Shown one piece after another: positions 49,489 to 57,936 of a DNA stretch of 64,000 nt; the first letter of the stretch is position 1; every line of letters begins with the position of its first letter. Below the pieces are notes generated by a model. The model saw nothing but the letters and a program-made list of their open reading frames with translations. It was not told the origin of the DNA and searched no databases. This DNA comes from Microbacterium sp. SLBN-146 (GTDB lineage Bacteria; Actinomycetota; Actinomycetes; Actinomycetales; Microbacteriaceae), in assembly GCF_006715145.1 (NCBI RefSeq), contig NZ_VFMR01000001.1:1488001-1552000 (forward strand), given 5' to 3'. The position numbers and the translations under genes are program-made.

Positions 49489-51582
49489 TCACTCTCCCTC
49501 GCGTTCGATCGCTGACGAGAGGCCGAGGGCGTCGTCGAGGAGGGTCGAGAGCCGCATCGAGTAGGCCGTCGTGAGGTGGCCGCCGTCGGCGAGGACGAGT
49601 GTCTCGTCGACGACCGCGGGACACGTTCCCTCGCGGCAGAACCAGTCGACGGTGTCGATGAAGGTCACCCGCGCACCGTCGATAGCCGCCGCCTCCGCTG
49701 CGGTCTTCTCTTCCCAGACGTCGCCCGGCGCCCTCTCGCACGACCCCGTGCCGGTCAGCCGAGTGGCGCACGACATCACGGGTGTCGTCTCGGGGGGTGA
49801 TGACAAGATGGCGAGCCGAGCGCCCGTCCTGGCGGTGAGGTCGTCCGCGCTTTCCTGCACGCCCTGTCGCCAGAGTGCGGACGCCGCCTCCCTGCCGTGC
49901 TCTTCACTGAGACGCTCGTACGATCCGAGTGCGCCGCTCAGGACGATCAGCTGCGGATCGAGTGCGACCGCGATATCGAAGGCCTCGTGGCGAGCCGCAT
50001 CGCACTCCGCGCCGAACTCCGCGCGCCCCGTGCGGTCGGCCACCGTCACGACGAACGGAGGGCAACTCTGGACCGTGAGGCTCACGACGCGCCACGAGTC
50101 GTCGGCAGCCGCGACGATGCCGGGCAGCCAGCTCGCGGCGATGGAGTCGCCGATGACGACGAGCGTCGGGGAGTCGGGTGAGCCCTCGAACACGCAGGTC
50201 AGTGACGCGGCGTCCGTGGCGGCGATGACGTCCGCGGGCTTCGTCAGGCATGCCCGTCGCGCGGCGAACTGCGCAGCGCTGACGGATGCCCACGCCGTGT
50301 CCAGCGCTTCGGAGGGCGCCTCCGGCTGGAGGAGCGCTCGGTCGATGGCGTCGTCGAGCTGCTGTTGCGTCTCGAACGGCGGGTGCGCCGTGGCATCCGA
50401 TGTCAGTTCCGGCGTCTCGATCCACGACGACGGACCCGCGATCTGCGTGAGGCTGAGCGCACCCACGATGCCGAGCGTCGCAATGCCCCACCCGAAGTGG
50501 AGCCCTCGTGAACCTCGATCGGCGACGCGGCCCGCTCGATCACGGAACGGCACCTCGACGAACCGGTATGTGGCGTAGGCGAACGGTCCGAGCAGCGCGA
50601 GGCTCACCCAGATTCCGACGGCGCCGGGCCAGAGCGCCGTCGCGATGATGAGCAGGGGGAAGTGCCACAGGTACAGCGAGTACGAGATGTCGCCGATGAA
50701 GGTCAGCGGCCGCAGACGCAGCGGCGCGAGCACCCGAGCGGGATTCGCGGTCTCGCCGGCGGCGATGAGCGCCGCCGTGCCGAGGACGACCGGCAGTGCG
50801 GCCGGCGCGGGGAAGCCCATCCGGCCGTCCACGAGCAGAACGGAGGCGGCCACCACGATCGCGCCGATGATCGCGAGCGCCGTCGACAGGGCGGGACGCA
50901 CGCGCACTCGGAACAGCAGGATCGCGAGCGTCACGCCGATACCGAGTTCCCACGCGCGAGACTCGAACGAGAAGTACGCCCACGCTGGGCGCTCGGCGCT
51001 CTCGACCAGCGCGATCGCGAGCGAAGCGATGGTGGCCGTGGCGGCGATGACGCCCGCCCAGCGTCGCAGCCGGGGCCATCCAGCAAGGGCGCAGAGCGCG
51101 AAGGTCAGGGGCCACACGGCATAGAACTGCTCCTCGACCGACAGCGACCAGTAGTGCTGCAGGGGGGATGCCTGCGCGAACCCCGCGAAGTAGTCGGTGC
51201 CGAGTCGTGCTGCGCGCCAGTTCTCGACCGAGAGGACGGATGCCAGCCCGTCCATGGCGATCTGGGTCGCCCGAGGCAGGAAGAAGACGACGGCGCTGAC
51301 GACGACGGTCACCGTGACGACGAGTGCTCCCGCGGGGAAGAGCCTCCCGAGCCTGCGGACGACGAACGCGCGGAGCGAGACGACGCCGTCCCGCTCCGCT
51401 TCGCGCAGGAGACTCAGCGTGATGACGAACCCGGAGACGACGAAGAACACGTCGACCCCGAGGAAACCGCCCACCGGCACCTCGAACGCGTGACCCGCGA
51501 CCACAAGCAGGACAGCGATCGCTCGGAGCCCTTGGATATGCGGGCGACGTGTCGCATGAGCAGGAGTGACGACTTCGGGCAC
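49489..51582 (-). CDS. OafA-type acyltransferase with C-terminal SGNH domain (2)
   Basis: 697-residue membrane acyltransferase, paralogue of the proteins at 46972 and 55107. GTG at 51582 has GAAGGAAG upstream. N-terminal Acyl_transf_3 domain begins RPHIQGLRAIAVLLVVAGHAF with conserved His, then GFLGVDVFFVVSGFVIT and YWSLSVEEQFYAVWP. The C-terminal SGNH domain has Ser480 in IGDSIAAS and Asp666/His669 in LADGGHLTT. Divergent from the GT4 gene, and followed by the PqqD-like gene. Likely O-acetylation of an exopolysaccharide or wall glycan. Confidence 0.93.
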   Translation of the reverse strand: MPEVVTPAHATRRPHIQGLRAIAVLLVVAGHAFEVPVGGFLGVDVFFVVSGFVITLSLLREAERDGVVSLRAFVVRRLGRLFPAGALVVTVTVVVSAVVFFLPRATQIAMDGLASVLSVENWRAARLGTDYFAGFAQASPLQHYWSLSVEEQFYAVWPLTFALCALAGWPRLRRWAGVIAATATIASLAIALVESAERPAWAYFSFESRAWELGIGVTLAILLFRVRVRPALSTALAIIGAIVVAASVLLVDGRMGFPAPAALPVVLGTAALIAAGETANPARVLAPLRLRPLTFIGDISYSLYLWHFPLLIIATALWPGAVGIWVSLALLGPFAYATYRFVEVPFRDRAGRVADRGSRGLHFGWGIATLGIVGALSLTQIAGPSSWIETPELTSDATAHPPFETQQQLDDAIDRALLQPEAPSEALDTAWASVSAAQFAARRACLTKPADVIAATDAASLTCVFEGSPDSPTLVVIGDSIAASWLPGIVAAADDSWRVVSLTVQSCPPFVVTVADRTGRAEFGAECDAARHEAFDIAVALDPQLIVLSGALGSYERLSEEHGREAASALWRQGVQESADDLTARTGARLAILSSPPETTPVMSCATRLTGTGSCERAPGDVWEEKTAAEAAAIDGARVTFIDTVDWFCREGTCPAVVDETLVLADGGHLTTAYSMRLSTLLDDALGLSSAIEREGE

Positions 51583-51895
51583 GGTCTTCCTTCGGGGGTG
51601 TCGTCAGTCCTACGTCATCCCGTCCGGGTGCGTCGGCATCGCGGCGACCGCGGGCCGTGTGGAGTACGCGGACGATTCACCCCATGGCTCAGCCGGGCCG
51701 CCGTGGGAGGGCCGGTGCCGGTCACCCTCCTCGGTGCGCGGGCACGCCGCAGGCGAGAGGCCCGAGAAGTGCATCGTGAGAGGGACGACAGCATCCGCAT
51801 GGCGTGACTCTGAAGCGCTCCCTGCGGATGCTGCCCTCTCCGCCGTCGGCGCCTGCCTTCTGCGGGAACTCGATTCCGTCGACGAGGAGAGCTCC
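51583..51895. other. Divergent intergenic region with a large leader hairpin
   Basis: 313 bases between divergent acyltransferase and glycosyltransferase genes. The open frame that covers it on the plus strand has no protein-like composition. The notable element is an imperfect hairpin at 51778-51840 (arms GAGAGGG-acga-CAGCATCCGCA and TGCGGATGCTG-CCCTCTC), 56 bases before the glycosyltransferase start. It may be a leader-RNA control structure or a protein-binding site. Nothing else was assigned. Confidence 0.55.
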
Positions 51896-53002
51896 ATGGT
51901 GAACCGGCTGATGACAAGCGACGTCCAGGATGATGCGCGGGGTGAAATCTCGCGACTTCGCGTACTGCACGTCCTGGACAGCTCGGGACTCGGCGGCGCT
52001 CAGCGGGTCGCGATGACGCTGGTGGAGTGGCTGAGGGATCTCGGGGTCGATACCGCCGTCGTCGCGCCCGACGGCGCCATCCTCGACGGAGCCGGCGACC
52101 TCCGGCAGTTTCCGTCGAAAGGGCGCCCGGGCTTCGGTGAGATCAGTGCCGCGATCGACGCGTTCCGACCGACCGTCCTGCATGCCCATCAGCGTCGCGA
52201 GGCGCTCGTCGCGGGGATCGCGGGCCGGATGCGTGGCATCCCGACCGTCGAGCACGCGCACACGGTGCTCCCGGGGCATCGTCACCGTGGTCTGTCGTTC
52301 CGCTCGCGTCGGATCTATGCCGTGAGCCCCGACGTCGCGCGCATGGTCGTCGACGACTACCGTGCGTCCGCCGAGCGCGTGCGTGTGATCCCGAACATCG
52401 GTGCCGTGCCGGTGGCGACCGAGGCGCCGGGCCCGTCGTACCGTCTCGTGCTTCCCGATGTGCCGTGGGAGATCCTCGGAATCGGGCGGATGACGGAGCA
52501 GAAGAATCCGCTGCGATTCGTGTCGGTCGTCGCCCGGCTCAACCGCATCCGTCCCGTGCACGCCCGCTGGATCGGGGAGGGGCCGCTGCTGAGCCCCGCG
52601 CGGCGACTCGCCGCTGTGCTCGGCGCTCCCGTCGACTTCGTGGGGCGCTCGGTGCAGATCGCTGAAGAGCTCGACGGCGTCGATGCGCTACTCATGACAT
52701 CGGAGTGGGAGGGGCTGCCGCTTGCAGCGCTCGAGGCCTACGCGCGCGGGCGCGTCGTGTTCGCGACGGAGTCGTCGCGCGTGCCGGCACCGGAGGCGCT
52801 CCGTGCGCGCTACATCGTCGATGACGGGACGACCGACGAAGACTTCGCGCGCCGCATCGCCGACACCCTGTCGGTCGCCGACGGCGTGGCATCCGACTCC
52901 GTCGCGGTGCACGCGGATGCCGCTCGGCGCGCAGACCTCGATGGTCTCTTCGCGCCGATCCTGGCCGACTACCGCGACCTGTCGTCGAGAGGGCGCGTGT
53001 GA
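51896..53002 (+). CDS. GT4-family glycosyltransferase
   Basis: 368-residue cytoplasmic glycosyltransferase, GT-B fold. ATG at 51896 has GAGGAGA 5 bases upstream. N-terminal domain opens VLHVLDSSGLGGAQRVAMTLVEWL, typical of GT4; C-terminal domain has ILGIGRMTEQKNPLRFV, WIGEGPLL, VDFVGR and the E-x7-E motif EWEGLPLAALE near residues 269-279, which binds the nucleotide sugar. The stop overlaps the polymerase-like gene (GTGA). Adds a sugar to a lipid-linked surface glycan; donor and acceptor unknown. Confidence 0.93.
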   Translation: MVNRLMTSDVQDDARGEISRLRVLHVLDSSGLGGAQRVAMTLVEWLRDLGVDTAVVAPDGAILDGAGDLRQFPSKGRPGFGEISAAIDAFRPTVLHAHQRREALVAGIAGRMRGIPTVEHAHTVLPGHRHRGLSFRSRRIYAVSPDVARMVVDDYRASAERVRVIPNIGAVPVATEAPGPSYRLVLPDVPWEILGIGRMTEQKNPLRFVSVVARLNRIRPVHARWIGEGPLLSPARRLAAVLGAPVDFVGRSVQIAEELDGVDALLMTSEWEGLPLAALEAYARGRVVFATESSRVPAPEALRARYIVDDGTTDEDFARRIADTLSVADGVASDSVAVHADAARRADLDGLFAPILADYRDLSSRGRV

Positions 53003-54357
53003 GTCTCGACCTCCTCGTGGTCGCCGCCGCCGTTGCGACGCTGGCACTCGTCGCACTCGCGATCCTCGCGCCGACCGATCGCGCGCGGGCGTTGGCGCTC
53101 GTCGGCTCGGTGGTGCTCGTCGTCAGCGTCGCGCAGAACAGTGCGCCGTCCATGCTCCGCAACGGCGCCTACGTGCTGGGGATCGCGGTCCTCGTGCTCG
53201 CCGAGCTGCGCAGTTCACGCCGCGCCCGGGGAAGCGCGCCCCTCGTCGCCGCGATCGCTGGCTGGTGGGGACTCGTCCTGCTCGTCGTCGCGCTGACCCA
53301 GTCCTACAACGTCTCCGCCCTCCTGCTGCAGGCCGCGTTCGTGCTGACGATGGTGTGGTCGATCTCACGGGCGACATCTATCGACCTGTCGTGGCTCGTC
53401 ACGTCGGTCCTCGTGCTCGCGGCGGCGCAGACGGTGCTCGGCGTGGCGGAGGTGTTCGGCGGCGTCGAGCCCGTGTGGGGGTACCGCGGCGGGCTCGAGC
53501 GCGAGAACCCTTTCCAGACGGATCTCGTGCGCGCGCAGGGCACGATGGGCCATCCGATCGTCTTGGGATACCTCGAGGGACTCGCCGTCGTTCTCGCCTG
53601 GGCGAACCCCTTCCGGCTCCGCCAGGCCGTGCGCCTCCCGTTGCTCGGCGCAGCCGTGGTCGGGGTCGTGCTCTCGGGCACGCGAAGCGCCGTCCTCGTC
53701 GCTGCCATCGCGATCACCGCGCACATCGTGCTGCGTCTCGACGCTTTCCGCCTCCTCCGTGGCCTGTTCCTTCTGCTCGCGGCGGCCGTTCTCGTCGCCG
53801 TACTCGACTTCGGTCTCACGCAGCTCGCGCTCGACACGATCGACTCGGGGTCGTGGGTGCACCGCCTGGGGTCGCTGCAGGCCGTTCCGAACCTGCTCGG
53901 ACGGGAGGGGTGGGAGCTGTGGTGGGGGAGCGGCTACGGCAGTGAGCGCGAGCTGTTCTCGCGCGGCTACATCGTGCTGACCTACGGCCTGCCGGTCGTC
54001 GACAACTTCTTCGTCTATCTCCTCGGCACGACGGGCATCGTCGGACTGGCGCTGACGCTCGCGATCCTCGTGTTCGCGTTCCTTCGCGGGCAGCGGTACA
54101 TCAAGGCAGCCGTCATCTACGTGACGGGCATGTTCTTCTCGTTCGACACGACCGTGTGGTTCTCCTCGGGTGTGCTCATGTTCGTCGTGCTGGCCATCGC
54201 CGCATCACACCAGGGCGGCGGAGAGGCGGGGCGCCAGGTGGTGCGACGCGGTCGTCGTGACGCGCGAGGTGTGAGGGGCGGGGTGACGCCTACGCCGGTC
54301 GAACACCGGGAAGTCGCGGAGCAGCCTCAGACGGTGGAGACAGTGCCCGCACACTGA
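52999..54357 (+). CDS. O-antigen ligase/polymerase-like membrane protein
   Basis: 452 residues with about ten to eleven membrane segments and a large loop (about 275-320) typical of Wzy/WaaL-type proteins. Arg-containing signature GTRSAVLVAAIAI near 235, LSGTRS preceding a helix and the GxGYGSE loop near 312 fit the family. It would polymerise or ligate repeat units of a surface polysaccharide. GTG at 52999 overlaps the GT4 stop. Cytoplasmic tail after 400 is basic and then Pro/Thr/Val-rich. Whether polymerase or ligase is not decidable. Confidence 0.85.
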   Translation: MSLDLLVVAAAVATLALVALAILAPTDRARALALVGSVVLVVSVAQNSAPSMLRNGAYVLGIAVLVLAELRSSRRARGSAPLVAAIAGWWGLVLLVVALTQSYNVSALLLQAAFVLTMVWSISRATSIDLSWLVTSVLVLAAAQTVLGVAEVFGGVEPVWGYRGGLERENPFQTDLVRAQGTMGHPIVLGYLEGLAVVLAWANPFRLRQAVRLPLLGAAVVGVVLSGTRSAVLVAAIAITAHIVLRLDAFRLLRGLFLLLAAAVLVAVLDFGLTQLALDTIDSGSWVHRLGSLQAVPNLLGREGWELWWGSGYGSERELFSRGYIVLTYGLPVVDNFFVYLLGTTGIVGLALTLAILVFAFLRGQRYIKAAVIYVTGMFFSFDTTVWFSSGVLMFVVLAIAASHQGGGEAGRQVVRRGRRDARGVRGGVTPTPVEHREVAEQPQTVETVPAH

Positions 54358-54413
54358 ACGTCGATCGAGCGCATTCGCCTCGCGTCACCTCCGCACGTGG
54401 ATGGGGTTCAGCC

Positions 54414-54650
54414 ATGGCCATTTTCGGCAACGCACTGACGGGGTGGCATCTCGTCATCGTGCTCGTCGTCGTCGTTCTGTTGTTCGGGGCTACGCGGCTC
54501 CCGGCGCTCGCCGGCAGCATCGGCAAGTCCATCCGGATTCTGAAGAAGGAGGCGAAGGCGGATGCTGCTCAGGACGACGATGAATCCTCGCCGGCTCTCC
54601 AGTCGGACACGACGGATGCCGCATCCCTGAAGCCGCACCAGACGGTCTGA
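54414..54650 (+). CDS. TatA-type twin-arginine translocase subunit
   Basis: 78 residues: a short N-terminus, a membrane helix (about 11-28), the FG-containing hinge (LLFGATRLPALAGSIGKSIR) and an amphipathic helix, then an acidic tail. This is the TatA/TatE architecture, the channel-forming subunit of Tat export. It is 4 bases before a TatC-like small membrane protein and upstream of three Tat-exported proteins; it may be an accessory TatA for these rather than the housekeeping one. Chromosomal TatABC elsewhere is expected but not visible. Confidence 0.85.
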   Translation: MAIFGNALTGWHLVIVLVVVVLLFGATRLPALAGSIGKSIRILKKEAKADAAQDDDESSPALQSDTTDAASLKPHQTV

Positions 54651-54654
54651 ACCG

Positions 54655-55110
54655 ATGGAGACGCAGAGTGCCGCTTCGCGGCTCCCTCTGGCAGACCAGC
54701 TGCGTGAGGCACGCAGTCTGCTGCTCATCTGCGGCGCGGCGTTCGCTGCGACAGCGATCGCCGGGGTGGCGTACTCGGGCCTCATCGTGGCGACGGATGC
54801 GGCATGGGTCGCGAACGACGTCGATGCCCTGCTCCCTGTCACCGTGTGCGTCGAGTTGTCCTTCCTCGCCGCGGTCGCGATCGTCATCCTCAATCTCGGA
54901 GGCGTCGTCAGCGCTCGTGCCGTCATCCGCCCGTGGCCGATCCTCGCCGCGGTGATCCTCATCGCTGCCGCGATCGTCGCTTCTTCGGCCGGAGTCGTGA
55001 TCGCGCTCTTGAGCCTCGCGCCGATCGCGCTTCTCTACGGCGCCGCGTGGTTGTCGTGCGCCCTCCACGATCACCGCGTCGAGCGCGGCACCGTCGCGCG
55101 ACGGCCGTGA
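54655..55110 (+). CDS. Small membrane protein, possibly TatC-like N-terminal form
   Basis: 151 residues with three to four membrane segments. The N-terminus (PLADQLREARSLLLICGAAFAATA) resembles the cytosolic start and first helix of TatC (typically HLxELRxRL), but length is about half of TatC and later TatC motifs are absent. It follows the TatA-like gene by 4 bases and overlaps the acyltransferase (GTGA), so the three are co-translated. Could be a reduced TatC-like partner or an unrelated small membrane protein; function unproven. Confidence 0.6.
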   Translation: METQSAASRLPLADQLREARSLLLICGAAFAATAIAGVAYSGLIVATDAAWVANDVDALLPVTVCVELSFLAAVAIVILNLGGVVSARAVIRPWPILAAVILIAAAIVASSAGVVIALLSLAPIALLYGAAWLSCALHDHRVERGTVARRP

Positions 55111-57203
55111 CGGGAGTCGGCTTCCGGCCCGAGGTCCAGGCGCTCCGCGCGCTCGCGGTGATGATGGTCGTCGTCAATCACCTCTGGCCCGCGCAACTGC
55201 CGGGAGGATTCGCCGGCGTCGATGTGTTCTTCGTCATCAGCGGGTTCCTCATCACAGGCCATCTGACTCGGGAACTGGTCGCGACAGGACGCATGGATCT
55301 GCCGAGCTTCTGGAGCCGCCGCGTGCGCCGTCTGCTCCCCGCGGCGCTCGCTGTCCTCGCCGCGTGCCTCGTCCTCACTCTCGGCATGCTTCCGTCGTCG
55401 ATGTGGCGTGAGAATCTGGGACAGATCGTCGCGAGCACCTTCTACGTCGAGAACTGGGTCCTCGTGGCATCCTCGACGGACTACTTCGCCGCCGAGGATG
55501 CTGCGACGACCGTCCAGCACTATTGGTCGCTCTCCGTCGAGGAGCAGTTCTACCTCGTCTGGCCTCTCATGCTCGTCGTGGCTGTGTGGCTCGCGACCCG
55601 GAGCAGCGGGCCCCGCGGGTCGCAGAGGCGTCGCGCGATCGTGACGTCCATCGCGATCGTCGGACTGGTCTCACTTGCCGCGAGTATCGTCTTCGCCGGA
55701 ATCCCGGGGGGCGGCGGGTACTTCTCGACGGTGACGCGGGTCTGGGAGTTCATGGCGGGCGCCGCACTCGTCTTCCTCCCCACGCTGACGCGGTGGCCTG
55801 CCTGGGTCGCGGTCATGGCCGGATGGCTCGGGGTCGCCGTCATCGTCGCATGCGCGTTCGGGCTGCGCGGAGCGACGGACTACCCGGGTGTCGTGGCGCT
55901 CCTGCCGGTCGTCGGCACCGTGCTCGTGATCGCTGGGGGTTCTCCGCTGTCGCGCTGGTCCATTTCCTCGATCGCTCGCCGTCGCAGCGTGCGGTACCTC
56001 GGAGACATCTCGTACTCGCTCTATCTCTGGCACTGGCCTCTCATCGTCGCGGCACCCTTCGCGCTCGTCGCAGCGGGCGGCTTCGCATCGTGGTGGCAGC
56101 GAGCGCTCGTCCTCGCACTCAGCGTCGTGCTGGCGGGGCTCACGAAGCGCTATGTCGAGGAGCGCTTCCGTCGCGCGCCCGCGGGCGTCCCTCGCACGAC
56201 CGCGAACCGGCGAGCTCTGATCTTGCCGTTGGCAGCGGGAGTCGTGATGCTCGCCGCTGCCGGCACGGTCATGACAGTCGTCGTCACGCCCCGCGCGCAC
56301 GCCGTGGAGCAGGCGTTCGACGCGCTGCGCGAAGACGGATGCCTCGGTGCCGACGCCGTCGTGAACGGCTGTGACGACCCGTTCGGCACGGGTCCATCGC
56401 TCGATCCGATGCTTGCCGCCGCAGACCGGGTGCCGGTGTGCGGCTCTTCGCTCGGACGCCCCGCCGCGGGGGAGACGGCCGCGACGTGCGTGTACGGCGA
56501 TGCTGCCACGAGGCCTGTCATCGCGGTCGTCGGCGACTCGCACGCGCAGATCATCGCGTACTACACCGCCCGCTGGGCGCTCGAGCACGGGTACGCCGTG
56601 AGAGAGTTCACATCGCCCGCATGCCCCGTCATCGCGAGGCAGGAGCTGGCGTTCCCTCACGCGAATCGTGCGACGACGGCGGAGTCCGTCGACAGCTGGG
56701 AGGCGTGTCGTCAGACGGCTGAGGGCGTGCTGTCGGAGGTCGCGGAGGACCAGGGGATCGTCGGAGTCGTCGTGACGAACGCGACGCGGACGTACATCGA
56801 TCAGGAGGCCCCGGACCGAAGCATCCTGGCATTCGATGTCGCGGAGCGCGCGCTTCGAGAGCTGTCTCGTGACGACCGCCCGGTGCTCGTGGTTCGCGAT
56901 GTGCCCGGGCTCGACTTCGACCAGGGAACCGCGCCGCAGTGCCTTGCGCAGCACCCGGACGACGTCTCCGCGTGCGCGGCACCGCGTGCCGACGTGACGC
57001 TCGCAGACGACCCGATGGTTGAGGCCGCGGACCGTGTCGGAGCAGCCACACTCGATCTCAGCGACTTCTTCTGCGACGCAGCGCTCTGCTATCCGGCGGT
57101 GGGAGGCGTCATCGCCTACTGGGACAGAGCGCATCTGACCCGCACGATGGCCGACACGCTCGAGCCCGCGATCGACGACGCGCTCGAAGAGGCGTTCGGG
57201 TGA
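55107..57203 (+). CDS. OafA-type acyltransferase with C-terminal SGNH domain (3)
   Basis: 698-residue membrane acyltransferase. GTG at 55107 overlaps the previous stop. It begins FRPEVQALRALAVMMVVVNHL with the conserved His, then GFAGVDVFFVISGFLIT, RRVRRLLPAALA and YWSLSVEEQFYLVWP. The external SGNH domain has Ser478 in VGDSHAQ and Asp673/His676 in WDRAHLT. Cys pairs (GCLG, NGCDD, CGSS, ATCVYG, SACP) are frequent in the linker and SGNH domain and may form disulphides. Third such paralogue in the window. Confidence 0.93.
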   Translation: MTGVGFRPEVQALRALAVMMVVVNHLWPAQLPGGFAGVDVFFVISGFLITGHLTRELVATGRMDLPSFWSRRVRRLLPAALAVLAACLVLTLGMLPSSMWRENLGQIVASTFYVENWVLVASSTDYFAAEDAATTVQHYWSLSVEEQFYLVWPLMLVVAVWLATRSSGPRGSQRRRAIVTSIAIVGLVSLAASIVFAGIPGGGGYFSTVTRVWEFMAGAALVFLPTLTRWPAWVAVMAGWLGVAVIVACAFGLRGATDYPGVVALLPVVGTVLVIAGGSPLSRWSISSIARRRSVRYLGDISYSLYLWHWPLIVAAPFALVAAGGFASWWQRALVLALSVVLAGLTKRYVEERFRRAPAGVPRTTANRRALILPLAAGVVMLAAAGTVMTVVVTPRAHAVEQAFDALREDGCLGADAVVNGCDDPFGTGPSLDPMLAAADRVPVCGSSLGRPAAGETAATCVYGDAATRPVIAVVGDSHAQIIAYYTARWALEHGYAVREFTSPACPVIARQELAFPHANRATTAESVDSWEACRQTAEGVLSEVAEDQGIVGVVVTNATRTYIDQEAPDRSILAFDVAERALRELSRDDRPVLVVRDVPGLDFDQGTAPQCLAQHPDDVSACAAPRADVTLADDPMVEAADRVGAATLDLSDFFCDAALCYPAVGGVIAYWDRAHLTRTMADTLEPAIDDALEEAFG

Positions 57204-57342
57204 CGTAGCGGATGAGTGCGCGCCGCGGTTGCCTGCGCTCGTCGGGGGGTGCGAACTCGATCGCGACCGAGCAGATCTATCGTCGGGGGATCGTTGCACA
57301 TATGCGTGCTGCATGGTCGCAGTCGCGGGGGAAAGGGGCCGC

Positions 57343-57879
57343 ATGTCGGATGCGGGGGAATCGCTGGATGCTGGGGCATCGGCGCACGATCCGGGTACCA
57401 GTCGTATCTCACGACGCCGGGTCCTGACGGGTGCCGCGCTCGCGGTGCCTGCGATCGTTCTGACGACGGCGCTGCCGGCGCGAGCCAGCTCTTCCGATGG
57501 AATGGTGCCGATCGTGAAGCTGCGGGTCGACCCCGACTTCGCCGCCGAGAACGCGGCACAGTACGACCCCGTCACGAACACGAACCGGGGGCCGATCGCT
57601 GTCTACGTGCGCGTGCGGTACGACCAGGGCGTTGTGTGGTGGCCTGAGCCCGACCCTTCGCCCGCGATCGTGCCGTGGACGGTTTCTGTCACCGGCCCGT
57701 TGGGTTCCACGACGTTGAGCGGCTCGGTGAGCATCGCGCTGGGCGGCTATGCACAGCACCTCGAGTGGTATCCGTCCGCGACGGGCTTCCCCGTGCCGCC
57801 AGGGCTGTATCAGTTCACGCTCACGATCTTCGGCACGGGAGGGTCAGCGAGCTCCACGACGACGTTGACGATCGCATAG
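57343..57879 (+). CDS. Small Tat-exported protein of unknown function
   Basis: 178 residues. ATG at 57343 is chosen for the GAAAGGGG site; a frame from 57229 is unsupported. A twin-arginine signal peptide has SRRRVL at 23-28 and the core TGAALAVPAIVLTTALPARA, cleaved near 48. The rest is a beta-rich Ig-like domain with VYVRVRYDQG, WTVSVTGPLGSTTLSG and the ending PPGLYQFTLTIFGTGGSAS, followed by a Thr/Ser strand. No family recognised. A decayed fragment of its 3' end lies at 59449-59520. The signal peptide resembles those of the propeller proteins at 57937 and 59530. Confidence 0.75.
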   Translation: MSDAGESLDAGASAHDPGTSRISRRRVLTGAALAVPAIVLTTALPARASSSDGMVPIVKLRVDPDFAAENAAQYDPVTNTNRGPIAVYVRVRYDQGVVWWPEPDPSPAIVPWTVSVTGPLGSTTLSGSVSIALGGYAQHLEWYPSATGFPVPPGLYQFTLTIFGTGGSASSTTTLTIA

Positions 57880-57936
57880 GCGTGCTGGCTAGGCGAGGAC
57901 TTGATCTTGCCGCCCCGCCAATGCGTTCGCGGCGCG

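Noticed and set aside
51566..51895. N-terminal extension of the GT4 glycosyltransferase
   Set aside because: The extra 110 codons are not glycosyltransferase-like; ATG 51896 has a good ribosome site and a typical GT4 start.
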